DNA from: Clostridia bacterium | GTDB lineage: Bacteria > Bacillota > Clostridia > Oscillospirales > Feifaniaceae | NCBI GenBank assembly: GCA_017427525.1 | Contig: JAFRSP010000070.1 | Location: 35,063-99,062, forward strand | DNA length: 64,000 nucleotides | Reading direction: 5' to 3' | In this document: one piece after another, positions 13,904 to 22,328 of the stretch | Numbering within the stretch: position 1 is the stretch's first letter | Layout: every line of letters begins with the position of its first letter | Position numbers and translations under genes: made by a program | Notes under the pieces: model-generated | Database searches by the model: none | Told to the model about the DNA's origin: nothing | The model's input: the letters and a program-made list of their open reading frames with translations, nothing else

Positions 13904-15343
13904 TCACGCTTTCGTTTGATCGACCTCGCGGAAATACCGTTTTGTGAGGTCGACGACGACGGGACTGAGCGCCAGGAGGGCGATCAGGTTCGGAATGGCC
14001 ATAAAGCCGTTGAGCACAGAGGCCAACGTCCACACGTCGGAGAGGCTGAGTGTTGCGCCGACCACCACGAAGAGCACAAAGATCGTTTTATAGAGGCCTG
14101 TGGCTTTCACGCCGAAGAGGTATTCGAAGCAGCGCGTGCCATAAAGCGACCAGCTCAAGATTGTAGAGAGGGCGAACAGAGAAAGACACATGGCAATCAA
14201 AAGCGCGCCGGCCTTGCCGCCGAGCACCGAGCCGATGGCCGCCGCCACATCGGTGGCGCTGCCGCCCGTGCCCCAGGTGATTTCCAGATTGCCCGTGCAG
14301 AAGGAGCTGAGCACGATCAGGCAGGTGAGGGTGCAGATCACAATCGTGTCCATGAAAACTTCAAAGATGCCATAGAGTCCCTGCTTCACAGGGTTGGTTT
14401 CACTGGTCGCGGCGTGGGCCATAGGAGCGGAGCCGAGGCCGGCCTCATTGGAGAAGCAGCCGCGCCCGATGCCCTTTTTCATGGAGGTGAGGATTGCAGC
14501 GCCGCCGGCGCCGCCGATAAAGGCTTTGGCATTGAAGGCGCCGCGGAGGATCATGGAAAAAACCATGCCGATGTAACGGAAATTGGCACCGACCACAAGG
14601 ACGGCGGCGGCGATATAGATCACAGCCATGAAGGGCACCAGCTTTTCCGTGACCGAGCCGATGCGCTTGATCCCGCCGATCAGAACCAGCGCGACGATCG
14701 CGGCGACCACGATGCCGACGAGCAGCGTGCTGAGCGTGAAGGTGGATCCCAGCGCGGTGAGGGTAACGGCGCCCGTATTGCCGCCGAAGGCGTCGATCAG
14801 GTTATTGATGGCCGTTGCAATGGACTGCACCTGCGTTGCATTGCCGATGCCGAAGGCGCAGAGCGCGCCGAAGATGCAAAACAGGGCGCCGAGCCACTCC
14901 CATTTTTTGCCCAGGCCGTTTTTGATGTAATACATGGGGCCGCCGACCCAGTCGCCCTGCGCATTGCGTTCCCTGTATTTTACCGCAAGCGTGACCTCGG
15001 CATATTTGGTCACCATTCCCACGATGGCGGCGATCCACATCCAGAAAACGGCGCCCGGCCCTCCGATAAAGACGGCGCCGGTCACACCGACGATATTGCC
15101 GGTGCCGACAGTGGCGGCAAGGGCGGTGGTCAGGGCCTGAAAGGGCGTGACTTCGCCCCTGCCGGAGGCCTGTTTCTGAAAGAGTTTTCCGATTGTGTGC
15201 TTCATGGTGTGGCCGAAGCGCCCGAACTGGAGGAAGTTCAGACGAAGGCTCAGATAGAAGCCTGTGCCGACCAGCAGGATGAGCATCATGGGGCCCCAGG
15301 CTATGTTGTCGTCCAGATAGGTTAGGATGCTGCTGATGTTCAT
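13904..15343 (-). CDS. Sodium:glycine/alanine symporter, AGCS family
   Basis: A multi-pass inner-membrane protein of 479 residues that uses the sodium gradient to import small amino acids. Family features: the opening WGPMMLILLVGTGFYLSLRL, the signature segment QALTTALAATVGTGNIVG with GPGAVFWMW, the GGPMYYI loop, and GRGCFSNEAGLGSAPMAHA in the middle. It has about ten hydrophobic segments. The upstream glycine riboswitch makes glycine the likely substrate, since AGCS genes are a typical target of such switches. ATG 15343 follows AAGGAG. The gene ends at the shared terminator with the AIM24 gene. Confidence 0.93.
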   Translation of the reverse strand: MNISSILTYLDDNIAWGPMMLILLVGTGFYLSLRLNFLQFGRFGHTMKHTIGKLFQKQASGRGEVTPFQALTTALAATVGTGNIVGVTGAVFIGGPGAVFWMWIAAIVGMVTKYAEVTLAVKYRERNAQGDWVGGPMYYIKNGLGKKWEWLGALFCIFGALCAFGIGNATQVQSIATAINNLIDAFGGNTGAVTLTALGSTFTLSTLLVGIVVAAIVALVLIGGIKRIGSVTEKLVPFMAVIYIAAAVLVVGANFRYIGMVFSMILRGAFNAKAFIGGAGGAAILTSMKKGIGRGCFSNEAGLGSAPMAHAATSETNPVKQGLYGIFEVFMDTIVICTLTCLIVLSSFCTGNLEITWGTGGSATDVAAAIGSVLGGKAGALLIAMCLSLFALSTILSWSLYGTRCFEYLFGVKATGLYKTIFVLFVVVGATLSLSDVWTLASVLNGFMAIPNLIALLALSPVVVDLTKRYFREVDQTKA

Positions 15344-15397
15344 GTTTCAAATCTCCTTCCGTTTTCGTGAATTCTTGCTTTCCGGAATCGGAGCACG

Positions 15398-15420
15398 AAA
15401 AAGCGCCCCGCCGGGGGCGC
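15398..15420 (-). terminator. Riboswitch expression-platform terminator
   Basis: Minus strand: GCGCCCC/GGGGCGC hairpin followed by TTTTT, between the glycine aptamer and the symporter start. Formation is presumably prevented when glycine is bound, as expected of an ON switch. Confidence 0.65.
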
Positions 15421-15530
15421 AAACATCAGTTTCAAGGGCAACATGCAGGCGGGCAGGCATCCATAGAACCTCAGAACGGGAAACAAGGGATTTGTCCATT
15501 CAGAGCGTTTTTCTTGATGCGTTGTCGCAC

Positions 15531-15645
15531 GATTCTGTCCTTTTGCCTGAGAGATTCGGCCTTGCGGCCTTGCACCTTCGGCACTCAAATCAATGAGCTT
15601 CTCCAGAATCCCCTCCATGCGCAGTTTCAAAACGATTCTGCGCAT
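15531..15645 (-). promoter_or_regulatory. Glycine riboswitch, single aptamer with upstream hairpin
   Basis: Read on the minus strand, the aptamer is closed by GATTCTG (15610-15604) and CAGAATC (15537-15531). It contains the conserved glycine-aptamer pieces GCCGAAGGTGCAA and ATCTCTCAGGCAAAAGGACAG. Only one aptamer is present. Directly upstream is a hairpin ATGCGCAG/CTGCGCAT (15645-15617), in the place where single-aptamer switches can carry a ghost-aptamer stem. It controls the AGCS symporter at 13904. Confidence 0.92.
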
Positions 15646-15674
15646 TTCACAGGATCATATTCACTATGCGCCAA

Positions 15675-15703
15675 ATCATAGCACAAAACGCCGGGATTTG
15701 CAA
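15675..15703 (-). promoter_or_regulatory. Promoter of the riboswitch-symporter transcript
   Basis: Minus strand: TTGCAA (15703-15698), 17-base spacer, TATGAT (15680-15675). Confidence 0.65.
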
Positions 15704-15781
15704 GATGGGATTTTAAAAAGTTTTTCCGCAGATCGCTTGTCCTGGAGCTTTTCGAAGCTGACCTCGATTGTGAATCATCGG

Positions 15782-16819
15782 TCAAATGGGCTGAAGCCGC
15801 CAGAGAGAAAGAGCGGAAAGCGACTGTGCGAGCTGGGGCAACGCCGATGGGGCGCAGCAGAAACTGCGGATCCCGGCATAGACCAGCGGACCGAGCAGGC
15901 GAAGAGGCGGTTCCCCGCACAGATTGACAGGGATCCCCCTGCGGAGCGTTTCGGAAAGCACGGGTTTCACTGCGGCGATCAGGGCGCCGTCTGACAGTCC
16001 CATGCGGAGCAGGGCGTTGAGACCGATGCTGACGAAATCGCTTTGCGCCAGCAGCTCGGAAAGGTTGAGAAGGGCCTCTCTGGTCTCGAGCATGGCGCCG
16101 AGGAGAGGAACTCTTCCCCCGGAAAGACAGGAAAGTTGCTCTCGGATCCAGTGCAGCTCCCTGCCGCTGCGCACATTGGGCACCAAAACGGCGAGCAAGG
16201 GGCAGGGAAATGCGGACAGTGTCCGGAGCTGAAGCTCGCGCAGCAACTCGGGGTCGCCCCGCGCGAGCACGGCCTTGTCGCCTTCAAAATCGTAAAGCCT
16301 CACGGTGGTCCTTTCCGACGCCTGCAAAACGGCCGCACGGCAGGCGGCTCTCTCGCCGGGGAAGAGGCCCTCGGTGCGCAGAAGACCGATGGGAAGCCCC
16401 GCCTGCAGGGCCCGCCGCAGTCCCGACAGGCCCCAAACAGAGGCGGAAAAGTGGATGAGGATCCCATCGGCCGTGTAGACCTGTCTGGGAAGGGGGGAGG
16501 GGTCGCAGGGATTGCCGAAAGAGACCATGCTTCCCCAGGGAAAGTTGGGCGGGCTGTCGACCAGCAAAAGGGGAAGGCTGAGTTCTCTTGCATAGATAGC
16601 AGTATGGGTCAGCAGTCCCTTCTTCGTGACAAGGAGACCGGACAGACGGGGGAGAAGAGCCCGCAGCGTGGGGATCTCCATCCCGTCAAGACAGAGGATC
16701 AGGCGGCAGTCCGGAGCTTCCGGCAAGGGGACGCGGCTGCCGCAGTACAGACCGCAGGCAGCCCCGGGAACAAGAGGGACGCCTTCAAGCCGCGTGGTGG
16801 TCGTGGTGGTCAGATTCAT
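15782..16819 (-). CDS. Truncated PTS Enzyme I-like PEP-utilising protein
   Basis: A 345-residue protein resembling the PEP-binding part of PTS Enzyme I, but without the N-terminal HPr-binding domain. Recognisable segments: the phospho-histidine swivel GLLTHTAIYARELSLPLLL with His72, GLLRTEGLF (145-153) for EI GLyRTEFLf, DFEGDK (177-182), a PEP-domain strand at LLAVLVPNV, DFVSIGLNALLRM where EI has DFfSIGTNDL, and CGE (301-303) containing the catalytic Cys. Several PEP-contact residues differ (TND is LNA). ATG 16819 follows a purine-rich GGGGAAAGG; the in-frame ATG at 16837 lacks such a site. No PTS genes are nearby. It may be a regulatory or decayed paralogue. Confidence 0.7.
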   Translation of the reverse strand: MNLTTTTTTRLEGVPLVPGAACGLYCGSRVPLPEAPDCRLILCLDGMEIPTLRALLPRLSGLLVTKKGLLTHTAIYARELSLPLLLVDSPPNFPWGSMVSFGNPCDPSPLPRQVYTADGILIHFSASVWGLSGLRRALQAGLPIGLLRTEGLFPGERAACRAAVLQASERTTVRLYDFEGDKAVLARGDPELLRELQLRTLSAFPCPLLAVLVPNVRSGRELHWIREQLSCLSGGRVPLLGAMLETREALLNLSELLAQSDFVSIGLNALLRMGLSDGALIAAVKPVLSETLRRGIPVNLCGEPPLRLLGPLVYAGIRSFCCAPSALPQLAQSLSALSLWRLQPI

Positions 16820-16852
16820 TTGCCTTTCCCCTTTCATGTTTGGGGATATGGT

Positions 16853-16880
16853 AACATATGCCGGGCCGGAAAAATGTCAA
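16853..16880 (-). promoter_or_regulatory. Promoter of the EI-like gene
   Basis: Minus strand: perfect TTGACA (16880-16875), 16-base spacer, TATGTT (16858-16853). Confidence 0.55.
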
Positions 16881-16906
16881 AAAAAGAAAAAGAAGGTAAG
16901 ACCCGC

Positions 16907-16943
16907 AAAAAACGACTGCCGCAGGAAGCTCCTCCTGCGGCAG
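16907..16943 (-). terminator. Terminator of the tatD-GNAT transcript
   Basis: CTGCCGCAGGA/TCCTGCGGCAG hairpin; the minus-strand copy is followed after CG by TTTTTT. Confidence 0.75.
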
Positions 16944-16962
16944 AACGCTTAAGAGATCAATT

Positions 16963-17385
16963 TCAGAAGTAGATCGCATATTTTCGGCTCGCTGCCTTGT
17001 GAAAGCCGGCGCTTTCATAGAGCTTATGTGCGGGAAGAGCGCTTTCCAGACAGGTGAGGGAGATCGAGCGATACCCCTCCTCCTTTGCGCGGGCGATGGT
17101 CTCGCGCAGCAGGAAAGAGCCGACCCCTTTCTTCTGATGTGAGCGGCGGACTGCAACGTTGAACAATTCAAGACAGGGCTGAAAGGAGAAGGTGAAAAGA
17201 GGGATCTCCACTTGGGTGACGCTCCCGATGATCTCCCCTGCCTCCTTGACCACATAGATGCGGTAGGCGGCGTTTTCACGGTAGCGTTCATAGAACTCGA
17301 TCGGGTTGCTGGAGTCGAAGGCCTCGTCGATCAGGGCCTTGTAAGAGGGAAGGTCTTCTTTTTTTAAACATTCAAGCTGATACAT
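16963..17385 (-). CDS. GNAT-family N-acetyltransferase
   Basis: A 140-residue acetyl-CoA-dependent acetyltransferase. The acetyl-CoA loop region reads RRSHQKKGVGSFLLRETIA (the Q/R-x-x-G-x-G/A motif A), preceded by LELFNVAVRR and followed by the motif-B-like ALPAHKLYESAGFHKA. The fold is clear but the substrate is not. ATG 17385 is chosen because the protein then opens MYQLECLKKEDLPSY, a typical GNAT start; the ribosome site is weak (GGAG about 10 bases upstream). It follows tatD by 34 bases and is probably cotranscribed with it. Confidence 0.85.
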   Translation of the reverse strand: MYQLECLKKEDLPSYKALIDEAFDSSNPIEFYERYRENAAYRIYVVKEAGEIIGSVTQVEIPLFTFSFQPCLELFNVAVRRSHQKKGVGSFLLRETIARAKEEGYRSISLTCLESALPAHKLYESAGFHKAASRKYAIYF

Positions 17386-17419
17386 GGGGACAAGTCTCCG
17401 TTTCTGAGGATTTCGGGGG

Positions 17420-18181
17420 TCAGTCCGGAATGCCGAAGCAGCGGCAGGCATTTGCATAGGTCAAGGCGGCCATTTCCTCAAAGGAGACGCCGCAGAGCTC
17501 GGCCATCTTCTCACAGGTGTGGCGCACATAAGAGGAATCGTTGCGTTTGCCGCGGTGGGGAACGGGGGTGAGATAAGGGGCGTCGGTCTCGATCATAAGA
17601 CGGTCCTTCGGAACGGCAAGGACCGCTTCATGCGTCTTCCTGGCGTTTGAAAAGGTGATCACACCGGTAAAGGAGAGATAGAACCCCAACGCCACCAGTT
17701 CCCGCGCCATCTCAGGCGATCCGGAGAAGCAGTGGACAACGCCGCGGCAGCCCGAATCTTTCAGAAAAGAAAGAGTATCGCCGTGCGCATCGCGGTCGTG
17801 AACGACGATGGGCTTGTCAAGCAGCCGTGCAAGCCGAAGCTGATAGGAAAAAACAGCACGCTGGAGATCGCGGTCCGGCTGCTCGCGAGAATAATCGAGT
17901 CCGATCTCACCCAGCGCAACGCATTTGGGGTGGGCAAGCTGTGCACGCAGCCGGTCGCCCTCTGCGGGATCAAATGTTTCAGCATCCTGCGGATGCACCC
18001 CTGCGGCGGCATACACATAGGGATAGCGGTCGGCCAGTTCCAGGCACCGGTCGGCGGAGTCGAGGTTGGCGGCCACGCAGAGAATGCGGCTCACCCCTCT
18101 CTCCGGCATCGAGGCAAGAAGCACATCTCTGTCGGGCTCAAAGCGGGCGTCATCGTAATGGGCATGGGAATCAAAGAGCAT
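17420..18181 (-). CDS. tatD: TatD-family metal-dependent DNase/hydrolase
   Basis: A 253-residue TIM-barrel hydrolase. Metal ligands of the family are visible: HAH near the N-terminus (MLFDSHAHYDD), the Glu in GEIGLDY, His in VVHDRD, His in VVHCFSG, and Asp in ETDAPYLTP. Homologues are 3'-5' exonucleases or related phosphohydrolases, often next to metG, as here. ATG 18181 follows AGGGAGG. A hairpin CGTGCGGGG/CCCCGCACG (about 18208-18241) lies in its leader without a T tract. Confidence 0.92.
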   Translation of the reverse strand: MLFDSHAHYDDARFEPDRDVLLASMPERGVSRILCVAANLDSADRCLELADRYPYVYAAAGVHPQDAETFDPAEGDRLRAQLAHPKCVALGEIGLDYSREQPDRDLQRAVFSYQLRLARLLDKPIVVHDRDAHGDTLSFLKDSGCRGVVHCFSGSPEMARELVALGFYLSFTGVITFSNARKTHEAVLAVPKDRLMIETDAPYLTPVPHRGKRNDSSYVRHTCEKMAELCGVSFEEMAALTYANACRCFGIPD

Positions 18182-18245
18182 GGGATCATCCTCCCTTTCA
18201 GAACCGTGCGGGGAAGGGATTTTTCCCCACCCCGCACGAAAGTGC

Positions 18246-18274
18246 ATCATAGCGGATTTAAGGTCTGCACGTAA
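18246..18274 (-). promoter_or_regulatory. Promoter of tatD
   Basis: Minus strand: TTACGT (18274-18269), 17-base spacer, TATGAT (18251-18246). Confidence 0.45.
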
Positions 18275-18299
18275 GTCAGGTCGATGCGGCGCAGAAGGC

Positions 18300-20252
18300 T
18301 CAGCGGACCTGGCTGCCGGGGGTGCAGTCGTCAACAAAGACCAGTTTGCAGTCGTCTTCCGAGTTTTCGCAGGCAAGCAGCATCCCGTGGCTCTCCACGC
18401 CGCGGAAAACGGCGGGCTTGAGGTTGGCCACAATGATGATGCGGCGGCCGACCAGGTCTTCAGGCTTGTACCACTCCCGGATGGAGGCGGCGATCGTGCG
18501 ATCCTCTTTGCCGACCTTGAGCGAAAGCTTGAGAAGCTTGTCGGACTTGGGCACGATCTCGCAGGCGACGATCTCGGCAACTCTCAGATCGAGCTTGGCA
18601 AAATCATCGATCGTGATTTCGGCGGGCGCGGCGTCCTTGGCTTCGGCCGCAGGGGCGGCCTTTGCGGCTTCTGCAGCGCGCTTTTGCTTGTCCGCTTCGA
18701 GTTGATCCAGCTCTTTTTCCAGATCGATACGCGGGAAGAGGATCTCTCCTTTGGAGGTGGAGAATTGAGCGGTGGCGCCGAAGGTGTTCACCGAAGCCCA
18801 TTCGCAGCCGGCTTCGTCAACGCCGAGGTAACCCAGGATCTTGGCGGAGGTGTCGGGCATGGCGGGCTGCATGAGGATGGACACGATACGAAGCACTTCG
18901 CACAGGTTGTAGAGCACCTGCTGGAGACGGTCCTTGCTGGCTTCGTCCTTGGCAAGCTTCCAGGGCATGGTCTCGTCGATATACTTGTTGGCGCGGGAGA
19001 CCAGGCGGAAAACCTCGGAGAAGGCGTTGGAGAAGAGCAGCTGCTCCATGAGGCCGGTGTATTTGGAAACCACGTCGCCGGCCAGAACCTTCAGCTCATC
19101 GTCGAGGACGTCGCTTGCACCGGTTGCGGCGATCTTGCCGCCGAAGTATTTTTCACTCATGGTCAGAGTGCGGCTGACAAGGTTGCCGAGGTCGTTGGCA
19201 AGATCGGAGTTGATGCGGTTGATAAGGGCCTCGTTGGAGAAGATCCCGTCGTGGCCGAAGGGAACCTCGCGCAGCAGGAAGTAGCGGATCGCATCGGTCC
19301 CGTAGCGCTGGCAGAGCACCAGCGGGTCGACCACATTGCCCTTGGACTTGCTCATTTTGCCGCCCTCAAGCAGCAGCCAGCCGTGGCCGAAGACCATCTC
19401 CGGAACCGGGATGTCGAGCGCCATCAGCATGGCCGGCCAGATAATGGTGTGGAAGCGCACGATTTCCTTGCCGACCAGGTGCACCTGTGCCGGCCAGTAT
19501 TTCTGATAGAGGGAATCGTCGTCCGAGCCCCAGCCGAGGGCCGTGATATAGTTGGAGAGCGCATCGACCCACACATAGACGATGTGCTTGTCGTCGAAGG
19601 TCACGGGGATGCCCCACTTGAAGGAGGTACGGGAGACGCAGAGATCGTCGAGCCCCGGACGGATGAAGTTGGTGAGCATCTCGTTGAGACGGGTCTGGGG
19701 GGAGATGAAGTTGGGGTTCTTCTCATAGAGCTCTTCCAGCGCCTTCTGATACTTGGAAAGACGGAAGAAATAGCTTTCTTCCTTGGTCAGCTCCACTTCG
19801 CGTCCGCAGTCGGGGCACTTGCCGTCGACCAGCTGATGCTCGGTCCAGAAGGATTCGCAGGGGGTACAGTACCAGCCCTCGTACTCGTTCTTGTAGATAT
19901 CGCCCTTGTCGTAGAGCATTTTGAAGATTTTCTGCACGGCGGCGACGTGGTAGTCGTCGGTCGTGCGGATAAAGCGGTCGTTGCTGATGTTGAGCACCTT
20001 CCAGAGGTCCTTGATCCCAGCCACGATCTCGTCGACATACTGCTTGGGAGATTTTCCGGCCGCAATGGCCTTGCGCTCGATTTTCTGGCCATGCTCGTCG
20101 GTGCCGGTCAGGAACATGACGTCGTATCCCTCGAGACGACGAAAGCGAGCTTCAGCGTCGGCCGCGACGGTGCAGTAGGCGTGGCCGATGTGAAGATTGT
20201 CAGAGGGGTAGTAGATCGGTGTGGTGATATAATAGGTCTGTTTTTCACTCAT
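18300..20252 (-). CDS. metG: Methionyl-tRNA synthetase
   Basis: Charges tRNA-Met with methionine; 650 residues. Class I features: HIGHAY (21-26), a zinc knuckle with CTPC and CPDC, the KMSKSKGN loop, an anticodon-binding helical domain, a charged Ala/Lys/Glu linker, and a C-terminal tRNA-binding (EMAP II-like) domain with FAKLDLRVAEIVACE and SHGMLLA. The start at 20252 follows AAGGAGG and gives MSEKQTYYITTPIYYP; a 24-codon in-frame extension is rejected. Upstream at 87 bases is the DUF975 gene. Confidence 0.97.
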   Translation of the reverse strand: MSEKQTYYITTPIYYPSDNLHIGHAYCTVAADAEARFRRLEGYDVMFLTGTDEHGQKIERKAIAAGKSPKQYVDEIVAGIKDLWKVLNISNDRFIRTTDDYHVAAVQKIFKMLYDKGDIYKNEYEGWYCTPCESFWTEHQLVDGKCPDCGREVELTKEESYFFRLSKYQKALEELYEKNPNFISPQTRLNEMLTNFIRPGLDDLCVSRTSFKWGIPVTFDDKHIVYVWVDALSNYITALGWGSDDDSLYQKYWPAQVHLVGKEIVRFHTIIWPAMLMALDIPVPEMVFGHGWLLLEGGKMSKSKGNVVDPLVLCQRYGTDAIRYFLLREVPFGHDGIFSNEALINRINSDLANDLGNLVSRTLTMSEKYFGGKIAATGASDVLDDELKVLAGDVVSKYTGLMEQLLFSNAFSEVFRLVSRANKYIDETMPWKLAKDEASKDRLQQVLYNLCEVLRIVSILMQPAMPDTSAKILGYLGVDEAGCEWASVNTFGATAQFSTSKGEILFPRIDLEKELDQLEADKQKRAAEAAKAAPAAEAKDAAPAEITIDDFAKLDLRVAEIVACEIVPKSDKLLKLSLKVGKEDRTIAASIREWYKPEDLVGRRIIIVANLKPAVFRGVESHGMLLACENSEDDCKLVFVDDCTPGSQVR

Positions 20253-20339
20253 GAAGAAATCCTCCTTATGATTGGAATCGGCTGAAACGCGGCGCCGTGG
20301 GAAACGGCGGCCACGGAAACGCACGGGACGGGAAGGGTT

Positions 20340-21455
20340 TTACGAAAGGGGCGGATCGATCTGCGTGGGCGGCTCCTCACTGGGATCCGAGAGCTCGAAG
20401 GGCACCGGAGCCTGACTCTCGCGGTAGACGCTGTAGGGGGCCGGTCCGCCGTCAAGCCGGGAGGCGTCCCGAATATACTCGCAAAAGAGCACGTTGGCCG
20501 TGTTGAAATAGGCGGATAAGACCAGATAGGGGAGCGGGATCAGCAAAAGGTTCAAAACATGCAGCGGGACGCCGCTGAGGAAGGAGACAGAAGCGGCGAG
20601 AAAGCCGCTGACCGCAGAGGCCAGGAGAAACCAGCCGAGGAAGCTCAGATGGAACCACATTGCTTCGAAACGGTGTCCCTTCATCATGCGAACGCTGTTT
20701 TTGAACAGCTCTCCGCAAGAAGCTTCGGGATTGCGATTGGCCAGATAGTCCAAGGGCAGATAGCGCAGCATCCACACATAGAGAATAAAGGCGAGGACAA
20801 GGAAGAGAAGAAATCCGCCCAACAGGATGCCGAGGATGGCGGGAGTGTTCTCCAGATAGGGGATCAGATCCTCAAAGGCATAGTTGAGGCCCTGCGGGAG
20901 ATTGCTGTTTTGTGCAAACTCTTCCACCCAGGGGGCCAGCACGGCAGGCGGAAGGCCTTCTACAAACCGCACGAAGACCGGAGCGAAGTAGACGAAAAAG
21001 GCAACCAGAGGAAGCACTACGATCAGCAGAGCCCAGCCGATGGTGCGCAGCATGAGCAGAAAAGTGAGAAGGAGCGTTTTCCCAAAGCGGGACAACGTGT
21101 CCATCCAGCAGAACACGGTGGAAAAAGGACCGCGCTCTCCATCGGTCAAAGAGATGAACCAGGCAGTGATTCCGAACCCGATGGGAATTGTCAGCAGATG
21201 CTGCAGGAATGAACTGAGTGAGCTGAGCTGGGAATAGGCCTTGAGTTGGGCAGTAGGGGCGAGAAAATAACCTTGCAGTACAACGGATTTCGGATCGATT
21301 CCCATGACCGTTGCCGACGCATAGAGCAGGAGCGTGAAGCTCAGGCTTACCGCAAGCGGTACCAGCAAAACGGCGATGGCCAGCCCCCAGCTGCCCTTGA
21401 GCATTCGCCGACTCATCCCCTTGAGATTGCGGCGAATTTGAGATTTGTTCAGCAT
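20340..21455 (-). CDS. DUF975 family membrane protein
   Basis: A 371-residue integral membrane protein with about six hydrophobic segments. It matches DUF975 in its opening MLNKSQIRRNLKGMSRRMLKGSWG and in the RYLPLDYLANRNPEASCGELFKNS region followed by MMKGHRFEAMWFHLSFLGW. The family's function is unknown. The C-terminal tail (about 345-371) is Pro/Glu-rich and presumably cytoplasmic. ATG 21455 follows GAAGGAGG. It may be cotranscribed with metG downstream, with no terminator visible between them. Confidence 0.82.
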   Translation of the reverse strand: MLNKSQIRRNLKGMSRRMLKGSWGLAIAVLLVPLAVSLSFTLLLYASATVMGIDPKSVVLQGYFLAPTAQLKAYSQLSSLSSFLQHLLTIPIGFGITAWFISLTDGERGPFSTVFCWMDTLSRFGKTLLLTFLLMLRTIGWALLIVVLPLVAFFVYFAPVFVRFVEGLPPAVLAPWVEEFAQNSNLPQGLNYAFEDLIPYLENTPAILGILLGGFLLFLVLAFILYVWMLRYLPLDYLANRNPEASCGELFKNSVRMMKGHRFEAMWFHLSFLGWFLLASAVSGFLAASVSFLSGVPLHVLNLLLIPLPYLVLSAYFNTANVLFCEYIRDASRLDGGPAPYSVYRESQAPVPFELSDPSEEPPTQIDPPLS

Positions 21456-21554
21456 GGCAAACCTCCTTCGACGTGTGCAGACAGTCGCGTGGTCAATTCC
21501 GGAAAACACATGTGACAAAGTCTCACAGCAATCATTGTGAAGTGTATAAAATAT

Positions 21555-21582
21555 ATTATAGCAAAATCCGGTCGTTTTTCAA
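21555..21582 (-). promoter_or_regulatory. SigA-type promoter of the DUF975 gene
   Basis: Minus strand: TTGAAA (21582-21577), 16-base spacer, TATAAT (21560-21555). Confidence 0.6.
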
Positions 21583-21700
21583 TCGGAAAGCAAAATTTTT
21601 CGGCATTTGTATCGGAAAGATACGTGCAGGCAGGGTTTTTCAGTAAAATCGCATGGGGTTCAAAAGAGAAAATGGCCCCCTGAAGGAGCATGAGAAAGGG

Positions 21701-21728
21701 AAAGGCACGGCATAGGCCGTGCCTTTTT
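21701..21728. terminator. Hairpin terminator after the PNPOx gene
   Basis: AAAGGCACGGC/GCCGTGCCTTT with a 4-base loop. T tract is stronger on the plus strand (TTTTT) than on the minus strand (TTTCCCTTTC), although the only adjacent gene end is on the minus strand. Confidence 0.55.
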
Positions 21729-21753
21729 GGAAAATCGATTCGGATGGGCAGCT

Positions 21754-22230
21754 TCAGGATTCGTTGACCAGCTTGCCGGTCATGTGTTCCGGGTTCAGAG
21801 CAAACATCAGGGTGCCGGGGCCGGAATGCAGAATCTCATGCTCGATATAGGCCTCGTCGTCTGTAAACTTTCTGCTGAGCAGACAGGCGATCCGGCAGAG
21901 CTGCTCCTGATCCTCAATGAATTCAATGCGCCCGAACATGATCACGCTTTTGATGTTGAGGGCCCACTCGCCCTCTCTGCGGAAGCCCCGATCATAGACG
22001 CAGAAGGAGGCCTTGTCGTGCCGGCGGATAGCGTCGATCTTATGGCCCGTTTTCCCGCCGTGGAAATAGAGCTTTCCGTCCTCTTCGCAGTAGAAGTGGT
22101 TGATGGGCATCCCATAGGGGTAGTCGTCGTCGCCGAGGACCGAGAGAACGCCGCGGGGCTCGCTCTTCAGGATCGCAATGCATTCTTCATTTGAGAGTTG
22201 CTGTTTGAATCGAAGCATATTTCTGAACAT
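21754..22230 (-). CDS. Pyridoxamine 5'-phosphate oxidase-fold flavin protein (NimA-like)
   Basis: A 158-residue split-barrel FMN-binding protein. The opening FRNMLRFKQQLSNEECIAILK and the segment GVLSVLGDDDYPYGMPINHFY, followed by LYFHGGKTGHKIDAI, match the NimA-like PNPOx group often annotated as nitroimidazole resistance or general flavin proteins. The actual substrate is unknown. ATG 22230 is preceded by AAAGGAGG; the extended in-frame start is not needed. It lies 98 bases after the GHL10-amidase gene on the same strand. Confidence 0.85.
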   Translation of the reverse strand: MFRNMLRFKQQLSNEECIAILKSEPRGVLSVLGDDDYPYGMPINHFYCEEDGKLYFHGGKTGHKIDAIRRHDKASFCVYDRGFRREGEWALNIKSVIMFGRIEFIEDQEQLCRIACLLSRKFTDDEAYIEHEILHSGPGTLMFALNPEHMTGKLVNES

Positions 22231-22328
22231 GGGAGGAACCTCCTTTACAGTCAAAGGGTGTACCGGCAGGGGTCTGACAAGAGGAAATACGGCAATGGGC
22301 CGTAAGGCGAGGGGATTGCTCGAAGCGG

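Noticed and set aside
13916..15325. 469-codon open frame opposite the AGCS symporter
   Set aside because: Highly charged, His/Asp/Gly-rich translation typical of antisense to a membrane protein; no ribosome site or known motif.
18180..20285. 701-codon open frame on the plus strand opposite metG
   Set aside because: It is an antisense shadow of metG caused by GC-rich codon use; no family motif, and metG is unmistakable on the other strand.
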